42,998 bases of DNA from Gemmataceae bacterium (GTDB lineage Bacteria > Planctomycetota > Planctomycetia > Gemmatales > Gemmataceae): contig JAIEMG010000157.1 of NCBI GenBank assembly GCA_019752375.1, positions 1-42,998 on the forward strand, read 5' to 3'. Made by a program: the position numbers and the translations under genes. The notes beneath the pieces are model-generated. The model saw nothing but the letters and a program-made list of their open reading frames with translations, made no database searches and was not told where the DNA came from. Positions within the stretch are counted from its first letter, which is position 1, and every line of letters begins with the position of its first letter. This document shows positions 25,570 through 34,536 of this stretch, one piece after another.

Positions 25570-26109
25570 GTGATCGCACTCACATACCGGTATAGTTGGG
25601 GCGGCCCCCTGGAGCCCTGGGAGATTCATCCCGCGCTGAACCACTTTCCCATCGCGTTCCTGCTGGCGGGCGTCGCGCTCGATCTGTACGCCGGCTGGCG
25701 GGCGAAGGCCCATCTGATGCCGACCGCGACGGGATTGCTCGTGGCCGGCGTGCTGACCGGATGGGTGACCGCCCTGGCCGGCTTACTGGCCTTCTGGACT
25801 GTGCCGGCGCATACCGGCCGGGCCCACGACCTGATGTACTGGCACCTCGGCATTCAGGCCGCGTCGCTCTTGTTGTTCGCGTGGGCCGCATGGGTGCGCT
25901 GGCGGGGCTGGTCCGTACCGCCCTCTATCGCAATCAGAGCCATCGGCCTGGTCGCGGCCGTGCTGCTCTCCGTCGGCTCGGCGGTTGGGGGCTACATTGT
26001 CTACCATGGAGGGGCTGGGGTCGATCCCGAATTGCTCGCACCGGCGGTCCGTGGAAGCCATTCGCACCAGCCGGACCACGAAGGCATGCCGATGGACGGC
26101 TCGCCCTAA
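25570..26109 (+). CDS. DUF2231 membrane protein with His-rich tail
   Basis: This encodes 179 residues and four or so membrane helices. The opening W-E-I-H-P-A-L-N-H-F-P-I-A-F is the hallmark of DUF2231, and later H-D-L-M-Y-W-H-L-G adds paired histidines that could bind haem or metal. The C-terminus is His-rich (S-H-S-H-Q-P-D-H). I chose GTG 25570, preceded by GAGGA, because the DUF2231 motif starts soon after; an earlier in-frame ATG at 25480 overlaps the oxidase gene and has no supporting site. It is likely the last gene of the 22293-26109 group. Confidence 0.82.
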   Translation: MIALTYRYSWGGPLEPWEIHPALNHFPIAFLLAGVALDLYAGWRAKAHLMPTATGLLVAGVLTGWVTALAGLLAFWTVPAHTGRAHDLMYWHLGIQAASLLLFAWAAWVRWRGWSVPPSIAIRAIGLVAAVLLSVGSAVGGYIVYHGGAGVDPELLAPAVRGSHSHQPDHEGMPMDGSP

Positions 26110-26213
26110 GGCGAGCGGCAGATGGAAGCCGACCGCCCGAGCCGGCCACGCAGCCAGGGAGGAAGGGTTTTCCTTGCGCGGCTCGGTGCGCCCCGAGATT
26201 TCACTTGATGCCT

Positions 26214-26324
26214 GAATGCCATTAACTTTGGCGAGCGGGGCGTGTGAACGCCCCGGTTTTGGTCGCTCAACCGGGGCGTTTACACGCCCCGCTCGCCTGG
26301 CGCCTGCCTAAGTTAATGGCATTC
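26214..26324. mobile_element. MITE-like palindromic element
   Basis: A 111-base element has perfect 15-bp terminal inverted repeats (GAATGCCATTAACTT at 26214-26228 and its complement at 26310-26324). An inner pair of 29-bp arms (26230-26258 and 26269-26297) carries one mismatch around a ten-base loop, so the whole can form a cruciform. It is flanked by direct repeats ACTTGATGCCT (26203-26213 and 26325-26335), extendable to 14 bases, consistent with a target duplication. It carries no gene and is inserted at the stop codon of the HEAT fragment. Confidence 0.8.
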
Positions 26325-26472
26325 ACTTGATGCCTCTTTTCGCGGCCTCCTTCGGGTCGATTTTCTTGAACGCCTCGGCAGCCAGTCGGCGCACCTCGGC
26401 ATCCTTATCCTTCAGCACTTCGTGCAGGCCCGGCAGGTCCCAGACACTTTGTTTTGAAAGGTCGGATCCCAT
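26323..26472 (-). pseudogene. HEAT-repeat fragment
   Basis: This frame encodes 49 residues. It contains one HEAT/PBS-lyase-like unit (L-P-G-L-H-E-V-L-K-D-K-D-A-E-V-R-R, then A-A-E-A-F-K-K-I-D) and ends K-R-G-I-K. A single repeat is too short for a functional HEAT protein, so this is probably the tail of a degraded gene. No clear ribosome binding site precedes the ATG at 26472. The MITE-like element begins at its stop codon. Just upstream lies a hairpin CGTGAAGCCGG/CCGGCTTCACG (26522-26544). Confidence 0.55.
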
Positions 26473-26664
26473 GTTTTCATTCGCGCGATGGGTGCTTTGG
26501 GAAGCCGTGGAACGCGCCACCGTGAAGCCGGTCCGGCTTCACGGCCCTGCCGGCACCTTCACGGCCAAGCCGTCGGCTTGATCCGTCGGAAAGCAGGGGT
26601 TCAAATTCGCGAGGATAGACGGGCTCGCGTACTCGTTGCCGAGGACGCGCGGCCCGTTCTTCCG

Positions 26665-27180
26665 TCACTTCGTCAGGGCCTTCAACTTGTCGATGGCGTC
26701 GCCCACCTTTTTGTGAAGCTTCTCCACCTCATCCTTCTTTTTGTCGTCGGCCGCCTTGTCCATCGGCTCGTAGGAGCTGGCGATCTCGTTGCACAGCCGG
26801 CCGGCCTCGACGCGCTGGTCTTCGGGCACGTCCTTTTGCGCCAGCTCCTTCATCTTGTTGGCCACCAGCTGCATGCCCTTGGCCGCTTCGGGGACGTGGT
26901 CCAGCTTGTTGTCCTCGATGGCGTGGTGGACCTTCTTCTGCAACTCCTCCAGTTGGGCCACGCCTTCTTTGAAGGTCGTCGGCAGCTTCAGATCCTTCGG
27001 GTCATGGCCCTTGTGATCGTCCTTCTTACCGTGGTCGTCCTTCTTGCCGTGATCGTCCTTGGCCGTGCTGGTCTTGGCCCGTCCGGTGCCAGTCGGCTTG
27101 GTGCCGGGGCCGCAGCCGCCGAGCCAGACGACGGCAACGGCGAGAACGCTCAGAGTAAAGCAACGCATCGAGCACCTCAT
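26665..27180 (-). CDS. His-rich periplasmic lipoprotein
   Basis: This encodes 171 residues. The signal ends in a lipobox (W-L-G-G-C-G-P-G), so the protein is lipid-anchored. Next comes a charged His-rich stretch (K-D-D-H-G-K-K-D-D-H-K-G-H-D) and then a helical domain of about 100 residues, rich in Lys/Glu, with V-H-H-A-I and a single Cys. This suggests a metal-binding helical bundle such as a four-helix cytochrome c'-like fold without haem, but I do not recognise the family. Its ATG overlaps the RND pump stop (ATGA) and GGAGGG precedes it, so it belongs to the pump operon and may deliver or buffer metal for it. Confidence 0.78.
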   Translation of the reverse strand: MRCSMRCFTLSVLAVAVVWLGGCGPGTKPTGTGRAKTSTAKDDHGKKDDHGKKDDHKGHDPKDLKLPTTFKEGVAQLEELQKKVHHAIEDNKLDHVPEAAKGMQLVANKMKELAQKDVPEDQRVEAGRLCNEIASSYEPMDKAADDKKKDEVEKLHKKVGDAIDKLKALTK

Positions 27181-30100
27181 GATGTCCCTCCAGAAGAAAC
27201 GGGTGGCGTGAGTGGCGTGACACGTTCGTGTAGCGTCGGGACGGCCACAGCGTCCGGCGCCACGGCCCCATTCCGTTCCGGGTTTGGGCTGGGGAAGAGC
27301 TCGTCGGCCCAGTGTTCCATCGCCTTGCCTTCGCGATCGGCGCCGTCTTCCGGCAGGTACGGGTTGGTGCCGAACCAGCGGATGTGAAGCACGCCGAAAA
27401 GGTAGAAGACGGCGGGCGTGACGATCTGGTCCATGATGGTCGAATCGAGAAGGCCGCCGATGACGACGATGGCGAGCGGATGCAGGATCTCCTTGCCGGT
27501 CTGGCCGGCGCCCAGGGCCAGGGGCACCAGGCCGATCATGGCGACGAAGGCGGTCATCAGCACCGGGGCGAGCCGTTCCAGGCTGCCGCGGATGATCATG
27601 TGCTCGTCGAACTTCTCGCCTTCGTGCTTCATCAGGTGGATGTAGTGCGAGATCATCATGATGCCGTTGCGGCTGACAATGCCGATCAGCGTGATGAAGC
27701 CGACCCAGTGGGCCACCGACAGGGTCGTGGCCTGCGCCCAGACTTTGGGCCACTGCCAGAGGGGCGCGGCCTGCAGCGCAGCCGCGCTGGGGCGGTTGAG
27801 GACCATCAGGATGGCCACCGAACCCAGGGCCGCCAGGGGGATGTTGACGAGCAAGACCTGTAGGGCCGCCACCCACGACCCCAGGCACTTCCACAGGAGC
27901 ATGAAGACGCCGGCCACGGCCAGGGGCACGAGCAGCGCCAGGCGGTCGTTGGCTTGTTGCTGCGCCTCGTACTGGCCGCCGTACTCGATGCGGTAGTTGC
28001 CCGGCAGCTTGCGCAAGTCTTGTTCGACCGGCGCCAATTCCTTCTGGATGTCCTGGACCACTCCGGCCAGGTCGCGGCCCTGCACGTTGCAAAACACGAC
28101 GATGCGGCGCTGCACGTATTCCCGGTTCAGGGTGTTGGGGCCGCTGGTGTCGAGGACTTCGGCGACCTGCTCGAGCTTCACCTTGCGGCCCGAGGGCGTG
28201 TCCAGGATGGTCTGGTTGATGACGGCCGGGTCGGTGCGCGATTTCTCGTCGTACCAGACGACCAGGCCGAAGCGGCGATCTTCGTCCAGGACTTCGGAGA
28301 CTTGCAAGCCCTTGTAGGCGGTCTCCAGCATGCGGGCTACGTCGCCCGCCGCCAAGCCGTAGCGCGCCGCCTCGGCGCGCTTGACCTTCAGACGCAGTTG
28401 TGAGATTTCGAGCTGCGGCTCGATCTGCAGGTCCACCACGCCGGGGACCTGGCTCATGCGCGTCTGGATGTCCTGGGCGGCGTTGCGCAACTCGCGCAGG
28501 TCCGTGCCGAACACCTTGACGGCGATCTGGGCCCGAACGCCGGACATGATGTGGTCCAGGCGATGGGAGATCGGCTGGCCGATGTTCACCTTGACGCCGG
28601 GGACCGCGGTGATGCGCTCGCGAATGTCGGCGATCACCTCTTCGCGCGGCCGGCCATGCACGTCGACCCCAAAGCGGTGCAAGCCCGGGATGGCTCGCAG
28701 CAGGGCATAGTACCAGCCGCCTTTGGCGCGTTCGTGCTCCTGCACGTGCACGTCGATTTCCGAGGAATTGACGCCCTCGGCGTGCTCGTCCTGCTCGGCC
28801 CGGCCCGTCCGTCGCGACACGCTCAACACCTCGGGCACCTCCAGTAAGGCCCCTTCGACGCGCTGTGCCACGCGCTGGCTTTCCGCCAGCCGGGTGCCGG
28901 GGTCGGTCTGCACGCTAATCGTCAGCGTGCCTTCATTGAACGGCGGCAGAAACTCAGCGCCCATCCAGAGGACCGCCAGCTTGGAGGCGAGCGCCAACAC
29001 CAGCGTACCCGTGAGAATGGGCCAGGGATGCCGCAGGGTGAACTTGAGCACGCGCGTGTCCAGCCACTTCAGCGCGCGGAGGAGGAACGGGTCGCCGCTG
29101 TGCTCCATGAAGCGGGCCTTGGGCAGCAAGTACGAGGCCAGCACCGGCGTTACCGTCAGCGAAATCACCAGCGACGCCAGCAGCGACACGACGTAAGCGA
29201 GGGCCAGGGGGGCGAACATGCGGCCTTCCAGGCCCGCCAGGAAGAAGAAGGGCAGCACCACCAGGCACACGATCAAGGTCGCGTAGACAATCGAGTTGCG
29301 CACCTCGCTGGAGGCCAGGAAGATGACCTTGAGGGCGTTCGCCGGCGCGAGCTTCTGGCGGTTCTCCTTGAGGCGGCGGAAAATGTTCTCGATGTCGACG
29401 ATGGCGTCGTCGGTCAGTTCGCCGACGGCCACGGCGATGCCGCCTAGCGTCATGGTGTTGATCGACAGCCCGGCATAGTGGAACACCAGCGCGGTCACCA
29501 GCAGCGACAGCGGGATGGCGGTCAGGGTAATGGCGCTGGTGCGCAGGTTCCACAGGAACAGGAAGAGAACGACGAACACCCAGATGACGCCGTCGCGGAT
29601 CGCCTCGACGACGTTGTCGATGGCTGCCTGGATGAAATCCGCCTGCCGGAAGATGTGCTTCTCGATCTTGACGCCTGGCGGCATGTCCTCTTGCAGCTGA
29701 TCGAGGACCTGATCGAGCTTAGGATCGAGGACGAGAGTGTTCGCGTTGGGCTGCTTCTGCACCGTCATGATGATCGCCGGGCCGCCCGTACGCTCGGCGC
29801 CTTCCTTGATCTGCACGGCGCCGTCGCCGCGCTTGACGGGACCGCCGAAGCGCACCTCCGCCACGTCCTTGATGAGCACCGGCCGCGGGCTGCGCCAGAC
29901 GACCGGCGTGTCCTCGATGTCCGTCAGGGCCAGGCTCTGGCCGCTGAAGCGGATGAGGGTTTCCTTGGAGCCGCGTTCCAGGATGCCGCCGCCGGCGATG
30001 ACGTTAGCCTTCTTGGCAGCCTCGACCAGCTGCTCGAGGCTGACGTCTTGGGCCGCCAGCCGTCCGGGAGAAGTGATGATTTGGTACTGCCGCAAGATGC

Positions 30101-30665
30101 CGCCCATGACGGCCACCTGCGACACGCCGTCCACGGCCAGCAGGCGATTGCGGATGGCGAACTCCGCCAGCGTGCGCATCTCCATGAGCTTTTGCGCTTG
30201 CTGTTCCGGCGTCTGGTCGACCGCGGTGGAGCGCAGACCGATCAGCATGATCTCGCCCATGATGGATGAGATGGGGGCCATCACCGGGTTGACGTCGCTG
30301 GGCAGCCGTTCGCGTGCCAGCTGGAGCTTCTCCGCAACCACCTGGCGGTCCTTGTAGATGTCGGTGCCCCACTCGAACTCGACCCAGACGATCGACAGGC
30401 CGATGCCGGAGGCCGAGCGGACGCGCTGCACGCCCGTGGCGCCATTCAGCAGGTATTCGATGGGCCGGCTGACGAGCATTTCCACTTCTTCGGGCGCCAG
30501 GCCGGGCGCTTCTGTCAGGATGGCGACCGTCGGTCGATTGAGGTCGGGGAACACGTCGATGGGCATCTGCCGAAGCTGGTAGACGCCGTAGACGATGAGG
30601 ACCACGGTCCCCGCGAGGACCAGTAGCCGGTTTTTCAGGGAGAAGGCGATGATGTGGTTGAGCAT
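27177..30665 (-). CDS. Heavy-metal efflux RND permease (CzcA/CusA family)
   Basis: This encodes 1162 residues, somewhat longer than usual. It begins M-L-N-H-I-I-A-F-S-L-K-N-R-L and D-V-F-P-D-L-N, with twelve membrane helices in the classic 1+5 and 1+5 arrangement around two periplasmic domains. The helix-4 motif is G-E-L-T-D-D-A-I-V-D-I-E-N, the acidic proton-relay region of HME-RND pumps. It differs from the usual CzcA and CusA versions, so the exported metal cannot be fixed. G-R-A-E-Q-D-E-H-A-E-G-V-N in the porter domain is also typical. A cytosolic tail of about 55 residues follows the last helix. The adaptor gene lies ten bases upstream and the lipoprotein gene overlaps the end. Confidence 0.93.
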   Translation of the reverse strand: MLNHIIAFSLKNRLLVLAGTVVLIVYGVYQLRQMPIDVFPDLNRPTVAILTEAPGLAPEEVEMLVSRPIEYLLNGATGVQRVRSASGIGLSIVWVEFEWGTDIYKDRQVVAEKLQLARERLPSDVNPVMAPISSIMGEIMLIGLRSTAVDQTPEQQAQKLMEMRTLAEFAIRNRLLAVDGVSQVAVMGGILRQYQIITSPGRLAAQDVSLEQLVEAAKKANVIAGGGILERGSKETLIRFSGQSLALTDIEDTPVVWRSPRPVLIKDVAEVRFGGPVKRGDGAVQIKEGAERTGGPAIIMTVQKQPNANTLVLDPKLDQVLDQLQEDMPPGVKIEKHIFRQADFIQAAIDNVVEAIRDGVIWVFVVLFLFLWNLRTSAITLTAIPLSLLVTALVFHYAGLSINTMTLGGIAVAVGELTDDAIVDIENIFRRLKENRQKLAPANALKVIFLASSEVRNSIVYATLIVCLVVLPFFFLAGLEGRMFAPLALAYVVSLLASLVISLTVTPVLASYLLPKARFMEHSGDPFLLRALKWLDTRVLKFTLRHPWPILTGTLVLALASKLAVLWMGAEFLPPFNEGTLTISVQTDPGTRLAESQRVAQRVEGALLEVPEVLSVSRRTGRAEQDEHAEGVNSSEIDVHVQEHERAKGGWYYALLRAIPGLHRFGVDVHGRPREEVIADIRERITAVPGVKVNIGQPISHRLDHIMSGVRAQIAVKVFGTDLRELRNAAQDIQTRMSQVPGVVDLQIEPQLEISQLRLKVKRAEAARYGLAAGDVARMLETAYKGLQVSEVLDEDRRFGLVVWYDEKSRTDPAVINQTILDTPSGRKVKLEQVAEVLDTSGPNTLNREYVQRRIVVFCNVQGRDLAGVVQDIQKELAPVEQDLRKLPGNYRIEYGGQYEAQQQANDRLALLVPLAVAGVFMLLWKCLGSWVAALQVLLVNIPLAALGSVAILMVLNRPSAAALQAAPLWQWPKVWAQATTLSVAHWVGFITLIGIVSRNGIMMISHYIHLMKHEGEKFDEHMIIRGSLERLAPVLMTAFVAMIGLVPLALGAGQTGKEILHPLAIVVIGGLLDSTIMDQIVTPAVFYLFGVLHIRWFGTNPYLPEDGADREGKAMEHWADELFPSPNPERNGAVAPDAVAVPTLHERVTPLTPPVSSGGTS

Positions 30666-30675
30666 GGTGCCTTAC

Positions 30676-32928
30676 TTACCTGAGGGAAACGTACGCCGTC
30701 TGGAGTTCCGCGCTGCCGCGCACGGCCACGGGATCGCCAGCGTGCAGCCCGCTGGTGATTTCGACGTGACGGTCGTCGGCCCGGCCCGTCTCCACCGGGC
30801 GTCGCTCGAACGTGCCGTCGGTTTTCTGGACGAAGACGTAGGCGCGCAGGCCGTCGCGGACGATGGCCCCCAGCGGCACCGCGAGCGTCGCCGCCGGCTT
30901 GCGCACCGGGATGGTCAAGCGGGCCAGCATGTTGTGCTGGAGCGCTTTTGGCTCTCCGTCCAGCTCCACCCAGACTGAGAGCGTGCGATCGTCGGCGCCG
31001 AAGATCCGGCCGCTGCGCTGCACCTTGCCCGTGCCAAGAAATCCGGGGTCCGCCACGAGCCGCACTCGCGCTTCGTTGGGCCTCTGCTCATCGAGGCCCA
31101 GCCGGACGATGTCTCGCGCCGGCACGAAGCCCTGCACCCAGACGCGCGACAAATCGTGTACGTCGAAGAGCGGCTCCTCGGCCTTGACGACCTGACCGAG
31201 CGCCTTGTCGAAGTGAACGAGGGTGCCGTCGATGGGGGCGCGGACCGGCAGGGCTTCCACCAGGCGATGGTCTTTCAGCAGCGCTTCCACCTGGGCGCGC
31301 GACAGGCCCACGGCTTCGAGCTTGCGCTCGAGGTTGTCGCGGCGGTTGCGAGTGGCGTTGTAGAGGCTTTGCGTTTCCCAGAGCTGACGCTGGGGCAGGG
31401 CCCCTTCAATCGAGCGCAGCCGCTTGAGCGATTCTTCGAGCAGGTTGGTCTGCAGCTGGGCACGCAGCAAGTCGAGCTGCAAGTTCTGCAGCTCCAGGCT
31501 GGCGACTTCGGCCAGCACCTCCCCGGCGCGCACTTTCTGTCCCTGCTCGACCAGGATTTTCGCCAGGCTGCCGGGGATCTGTGCGGAAGCGAAGGCCCGG
31601 CGGTCGGGCGGTACGTCCACGGCACCATCAATTTCGACCACGTCCTCGACTAGTCGGGGGCGGACGGTCTCCACGATCAAGCCGATGTTTTTCTTCGCCG
31701 CGTCGCTCAGCCGCAGGACGCCGGGGACAAAGAAGCCGGCCAACTCATGACTGCCGCGCGTGACCACGCGGTCGCCGGGGAAGACGGCCCCCTGGACTTG
31801 CACGAACTCGGGCGTTTGCAAACCGATCGTGACGTTCTGCTTCTGATACTGCGACGCTTCCGCCGACGCCGCGGCTTCGACCAGGACATAGCGGTCCAGA
31901 CCGTCGTTGATGACCGCCTCGGCTGGGACCGTCGTCATCTTCTGGGCCGCCGGCAAGAGGATGTTGGCCTGGCCCACCATGCCGGGTAGGAAGCGAGGCT
32001 CCTGGCCCGGTGGGTTCTTGAGCTCGCCCCAGGCCGTGCCGAGGTGCGTCCGCGGGTCAATGTACAGTCCTTTCACCTGGATGGGCGCCGAGAATACTTG
32101 GCCCGGATACGCAGACAGCGTCAGCTCGACGGGCAAGCCTTCTCGGATTCGGTGTAAGTCCTGTTCCAGGACGCCGATCTTCACCCAGACCGTGGACAGA
32201 TCCACGATTTCAAAGAGGTGCTCGTTCGGCTCGACGACCTTGCCGACGTTCAAGTCCGCGTGAATGACCGTGCCGGCGATGGGGCTGCGGACGGCCAGCG
32301 TGCCAATCGTCTTGGAATCGCGCCGCCGGAGCAGCTCTTCAAGCGTCTTCGGGCCCAGGCCCAGGCTCAGCCATTTGCTCTTGGCGATTTCCAGGGCGTT
32401 GAGGTTCTCCTGGTGCTTGGCGCTCGCTTCCCAAAGACGCTGTTCCGGGATCGTGCCTGACTTGGCGCCCTGGGCGTAGGAATCGAGGACCTTCGTCGAT
32501 AAATCGATGTCGTTCTGGGCGTTGACCAGTTCGAGCTGCAGGTTCTCTAGTTCCAGGCTCTGCACCTCGGCCAAGGCCTGGCCCGCCGCCACGGCCTGTC
32601 CCGGCTTGACGGACATCTTGTCGATGCGGCCGGGCAGCCGGGTGGTCGCGAACGCGTGGCGCTGCCAGGGGGAGACGAGCGTGGCGTAGGCCAGCAGCTT
32701 GTCGGCCATGGGCCGCAGCTCCACTTCCGCCGTCCGCACGTCGAGGGCGGCTCGCGCCGAAGGGCTGAGAGTCAGTTCGCCTTTCTCCACGTTCACCTGC
32801 GCCCCCTTGGTCGGAAGGGGGGCGTGTCCCGCGTGCGCCCAAAGCCAGGTCGCTCCCGCCGTCAACAGCAGAAGCAAAGACCAAGTGGCGGTCCGACGCG
32901 TGAGTGGATCCAATCGGCGCGGAATCAT
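30676..32928 (-). CDS. Double-length RND membrane-fusion (adaptor) protein, internal duplication
   Basis: This encodes 750 residues, nearly twice a normal CusB/CzcB adaptor. After a membrane segment (about 14-32) and an H-A-G-H motif, the chain has two complete adaptor modules. Module 1 has R-L-P-G-R-I-D-K and G-Q-A-L-A-E-V, S-L-E-L-E-N-L-Q-L-E-L, then R-S-P-I-A-G-T-V and V-D-L-S-T-V-W-V. Module 2 has I-P-G-S-L-A-K and G-E-V-L-A-E-V, S-L-E-L-Q-N-L-Q-L-D-L, then R-A-P-I-D-G-T-L and H-D-L-S-R-V-W-V. Both contain lipoyl, hairpin and barrel parts. The ATG at 32928 follows GAGGA. The gene lies ten bases upstream of the permease gene and should encode its adaptor. Confidence 0.9.
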   Translation of the reverse strand: MIPRRLDPLTRRTATWSLLLLLTAGATWLWAHAGHAPLPTKGAQVNVEKGELTLSPSARAALDVRTAEVELRPMADKLLAYATLVSPWQRHAFATTRLPGRIDKMSVKPGQAVAAGQALAEVQSLELENLQLELVNAQNDIDLSTKVLDSYAQGAKSGTIPEQRLWEASAKHQENLNALEIAKSKWLSLGLGPKTLEELLRRRDSKTIGTLAVRSPIAGTVIHADLNVGKVVEPNEHLFEIVDLSTVWVKIGVLEQDLHRIREGLPVELTLSAYPGQVFSAPIQVKGLYIDPRTHLGTAWGELKNPPGQEPRFLPGMVGQANILLPAAQKMTTVPAEAVINDGLDRYVLVEAAASAEASQYQKQNVTIGLQTPEFVQVQGAVFPGDRVVTRGSHELAGFFVPGVLRLSDAAKKNIGLIVETVRPRLVEDVVEIDGAVDVPPDRRAFASAQIPGSLAKILVEQGQKVRAGEVLAEVASLELQNLQLDLLRAQLQTNLLEESLKRLRSIEGALPQRQLWETQSLYNATRNRRDNLERKLEAVGLSRAQVEALLKDHRLVEALPVRAPIDGTLVHFDKALGQVVKAEEPLFDVHDLSRVWVQGFVPARDIVRLGLDEQRPNEARVRLVADPGFLGTGKVQRSGRIFGADDRTLSVWVELDGEPKALQHNMLARLTIPVRKPAATLAVPLGAIVRDGLRAYVFVQKTDGTFERRPVETGRADDRHVEITSGLHAGDPVAVRGSAELQTAYVSLR

Positions 32929-32991
32929 GGCTGTCCTCGCGATGAGAGTAGGGCTTGACGGGCGCGGACCGCCCGCCAAGCACGGCCGACG

Positions 32992-33300
32992 TCAGTTGCC
33001 GCACGGCCCAGGCGCCACCGGCACCTGGACGGGAGCGACGTAGACCGGCGCTGGAGCAACATAATAAGTGGGCGCCACGATCACCGGCGCTGGGTAAACG
33101 GGGCCGTGCCCATTGTAATAGCGGGCATAGGGATAGTAGCCTTGATGGCCATTATAGTAACCGCCATGCCGGCCATCATGGTAACCGCCAGGGCCGCCGT
33201 AGTTGTAGCCGCCATGCGGATAGGCACGGTACGGTTCCGCTTGGGCCGTGCCCACCTGAAATAAGGTCACTGCGGCCAGCCCGAGTATCCACGATCTCAT
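32992..33300 (-). CDS. Small secreted Tyr/Gly/His-rich protein
   Basis: This encodes 102 residues. A signal peptide (1-21, ending G-T-A-Q-A) leads into repeats rich in Gly, Tyr and His (Y-N-Y-G-G-P-G-G-Y-H-D-G, Y-Y-N-G-H). The second half is Pro/Val/Tyr-rich (A-P-V-I-V-A-P-T-Y-Y-V). AGAGGAGA precedes the ATG at 33300. It resembles the protein at 21599-21928 in composition. It lies inside the efflux operon, between the adaptor and lipoprotein genes, suggesting an envelope role; no family is recognised. Confidence 0.75.
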   Translation of the reverse strand: MRSWILGLAAVTLFQVGTAQAEPYRAYPHGGYNYGGPGGYHDGRHGGYYNGHQGYYPYARYYNGHGPVYPAPVIVAPTYYVAPAPVYVAPVQVPVAPGPCGN

Positions 33301-33431
33301 GGGTTTCTCCTCTGCCGTTGGGGTCCGATGCGCCAAGCCGTTCGGCTTGGCTCGTCTGCGAGGAAGACTGGCCGCCCGGGCCCGGGACTTGGCTGGCGGG
33401 CACGCGCCCGGAACCCGGGACGGCACAGGCT

Positions 33432-33905
33432 TCAATGGTTATGCGCGGCCAGCGACGATGCCGAGGGCGCGGGCGGTATTCCCATTCGCTCCTGCATCAC
33501 CTTGACCAGGTAATCCGAGGCTTTCGGATCGCCTTTCACTTTCTCGGCGCACGCCGGGCAGCAGACGTAGAAGCTCATGGTTTGCGTCCGCGGCTGCTGT
33601 TTCTTCAGACCGATCCTTTCCAGGAACGTGGGCTTGCCCATCGTCGCGAAAGAAACACCCACTTCCACAGGTTCCCCGTAGGTGCCCAGCGGCTCGCCAG
33701 TCACGGGGCAAAGCTTCTGCCCTCGGTAGGGCGCCACCGGACCTGCCAGGGGCGCATCGGATCCACCGGACCCGTAGTGGCTGCCGTGGGACGAGTTGCT
33801 CGACCCACCGCCACTATGCGCCGATCAGCAGCGCCCAGGCCCCGGCAGGGCGAGCCCCACCACCGCCACCAGCAGTAATGCCGCGCGGCAAGTTCTTGTC
33901 GCCAT
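33432..33905 (-). pseudogene. Secreted paired-Cys metal-binding protein interrupted by an in-frame TGA
   Basis: From the ATG at 33905 the frame reads a signal-like segment (M-A-T-R-T-C-R-A-A-L-L-L-V-A-V-V-G-L) and then meets TGA at codon 27 (33827-33825), directly after a Cys codon. The same frame continues open for about 130 codons: a Gly/Ser/His-rich linker, K-L-C-P-V-T-G-E-P-L-G, and F-Y-V-C-C-P-A-C-A-E-K-V. This is the same paired-Cys domain as in the genes at 34000 and 34690. Either the gene is inactivated by one point mutation, the base is wrong, or TGA is read through (possibly as selenocysteine). I treat it as a pseudogene; the downstream part could be translated from an internal start. 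Confidence 0.65.
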
Positions 33906-33999
33906 GTTCTCCGTTCCTCCATGAAGTTCGACCGGCCGGGACCGGCCACGCGCCGGCCCCTCCCGGCCATTTGGGATTGCTCTCTATTGCCGAGCGCCG

Positions 34000-34416
34000 T
34001 CACGGCGCGGCCGCTCGCTCGGCCAAGACCTTGGGCAGATACTTGTCCGGGTCGCGCTGCACCTTGGCCGCGCAGCCCTTGCAGCAGACGTAAACGGTGT
34101 CGCCGTTGACCGCGACGGGAATCGCCGGCCCCATCGACCCCAAGGGCTCATCCATGACGGGGCACGTCTTCTGTCCGCCATACGGCCGGCCTGGCGCCGC
34201 TGCCGGCAAATCCGCCGGCGCCGCGGCGTGAGCATGGCCGGAGGCTTCAACCGGCGCGGTGCGGGCGACGGCCGGCCCAGCGCTGGCCCCCTTGCCGCCG
34301 CAACAGCCGCCGCCGCACCCGCCGCCCGTATGACTGCAGCCGGTCAGGACCAGCGAACCGAGCAGCGCCAGGCTCCCTGTCCCCCATCGGCCTAACTGCC
34401 ACATCCCTGTGAACAT
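34000..34416 (-). CDS. Lipoprotein with paired-Cys (YHS/TRASH-like) metal-binding domain
   Basis: This encodes 138 residues. The signal ends in a lipobox (L-V-L-T-G-C-S-H), followed by a G-C-G-G-G-C-C-G-G cluster and an H-A-H-A-A-A linker. The C-terminal domain is K-T-C-P-V-M-D-E-P-L-G-S-M-G, then V-Y-V-C-C-K-G-C-A-A-K-V and a short helix. The CP-V/I-M, C-C-x-x-C pattern recurs in several proteins of this operon and resembles YHS/TRASH zinc-or-copper-binding knuckles. It should be anchored to a membrane facing the periplasm. AAGGAGA precedes the ATG at 34416. Confidence 0.8.
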   Translation of the reverse strand: MFTGMWQLGRWGTGSLALLGSLVLTGCSHTGGGCGGGCCGGKGASAGPAVARTAPVEASGHAHAAAPADLPAAAPGRPYGGQKTCPVMDEPLGSMGPAIPVAVNGDTVYVCCKGCAAKVQRDPDKYLPKVLAERAAAP

Positions 34417-34536
34417 GGAACGTCTTCTCCTTCCGATGTTGCGAAACCGAATGATCCGGGGCCAGACGCCTGGCCCGCGATTGCAAACGTCTCTCGTGAT
34501 TGCGTTGCCGTCCTGCCGGCAGCCGCGCCGGCCGGA

